Positions 59,190 through 60,000 of a stretch of 60,000 bases of DNA are shown in pieces. Made by a program: the position numbers and the translations under genes. Numbering within the stretch: the stretch's first letter is position 1; every line of letters begins with the position of its first letter. The notes below the pieces were generated by a model. It searched no databases. It was not told the DNA's origin and saw only the letters and a list, made by a program, of their open reading frames with translations. Source of the stretch: Antedon mediterranea (Eukaryota; Echinodermata; Crinoidea; Comatulida; Antedonidae); the NCBI RefSeq assembly GCF_964355755.1, contig NC_092674.1, positions 22,100,001 to 22,160,000 on the forward strand, written 5' to 3'.

Positions 59190-60000
59190 AACGATTTGCC
59201 CCAAATAGGAGTGTTTTCCGATCGTGGTATACACTGTCTAATGGATGTCCATCTTGAAAAATACCCGCCACAAAAATGCGAGGAGGCTTCGCATTTTCCT
59301 ATCTCCTCCTACGATAATTGTTTTTAATAGCTGAAAACCGGTTGAACAGCTAGAGTACAGCATCATAATGTTGAAGACAGGCCGATTTTCTTTAAAAAAT
59401 ACTATTTTGATAGATTTAATATAAGATTATACAAATGTATTGATTTGCGATGAATGGAACATCCCAATCTCTCAGTCTGCCAGAGTTTGGTTTAACACAA
59501 GGTAAATTTATGAGCCCTTGGTTTAACACATACGGTAGGTAAATATATGGGCCCTTTGAGAATAAACTTCTTGCAATACTTTGACAATACTGTAAATACA
59601 CATTATTATATACAAATAAACTTTATACTGACAGTTCCTTCTCAACGTTTGTATTAATTGTAATAATTACCAAAAATATAAACGTCGTAGTGGTGTATCG
59701 TGACATGTACTTTAATATTTCAATCGATTATGACAGTGACAGTTTTAACAAAGTATTAAATCGCAAATGTTTTACTGTATTTAGAGGTATATTATGTATA
59801 GGCTTATAAAACATGAACAAAATATTTCGTTACTGAGTGGATAAAGAATATATTTAAAAATTGTTCCTCTTTGTACCTATCCGCTTTCTCATCCCTCAAC
59901 CCTAATGTTACATACAAAACACAAATTGGGTTTCTTTAAATGAGTCCAAATCAAAAATTTGGACTCATTTTGTGATAAGTTTCTCCTTCGGAAGTAATTC
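59190..60000 (-). repeat. Repeat family B, inverted third copy, runs off the edge
   Basis: From AGTGTTTTCCGATCGTGG (59211) to the window end. It shows that the blocks at 38211-38735 and 39385-39560 are one repeat, split there by a LINE fragment. Confidence 0.75.

Overview
This is an AT-rich animal nuclear genome window. Genes are broken into small exons with GT/AG borders and are buried in transposable elements. DIRS, Penelope-like, BEL/Pao, CR1/Jockey-type, L1-type and Polinton-like remnants occur together with caspase genes and a death effector domain, and the palindrome TAGGCCTA is scattered throughout. I infer a marine invertebrate, possibly an echinoderm; the sequence does not prove this.

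Layout. 0.5-5.3 kb (minus strand): 5' part of a caspase-8-like gene (gene 1) with a DED exon, four tiny exons and the first caspase exon; its catalytic exon lies beyond the left edge. 6.4-9.2 kb: SINE copies, an inverted pair of Penelope-type terminal repeats around a LINE tail, and repeat family A. 12.7-14.5 kb (minus): second caspase-8-like gene (gene 2). 14.7-18.9 kb: non-coding. 18.9-22.6 kb: repeat A and a decayed DIRS element. 22.6-35.95 kb: an L1-type LINE fragment split by a 12.3-kb insertion that has inverted ends and an apparent TAA target duplication. The insertion holds a Bcl-2-like gene, a decayed Polinton-type integrase, an unrecognised 231-257 residue gene, and many nested repeats. 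36.3-41.7 kb (minus): third caspase-8-like gene (gene 3), apparently complete in six exons. 42.0-43.6 kb: SINEs and a broken Penelope-like reverse transcriptase. 43.68-56.3 kb: a BEL/Pao retrotransposon with near-identical LTRs, inserted exactly into a hammerhead ribozyme at the end of the Penelope element. Inside the BEL element sit two repeat A copies, and inside one of these sits a nearly full-length LINE. 56.3-60 kb: SINEs, a foldback element, unassigned sequence and an inverted repeat B.

How it fits together. The host genes concern regulated cell death: three tandem, same-strand caspase-8-like genes (DED plus caspase; caspase of unknown prodomain; short-prodomain caspase) and a Bcl-2-like regulator carried on what looks like an inserted element. 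The caspase prodomains are assembled from symmetric phase 1-1 micro-exons that are related between genes. Exon models were joined by eye from splice signals, reading frame and similarity between the three genes; transcript data would settle them.
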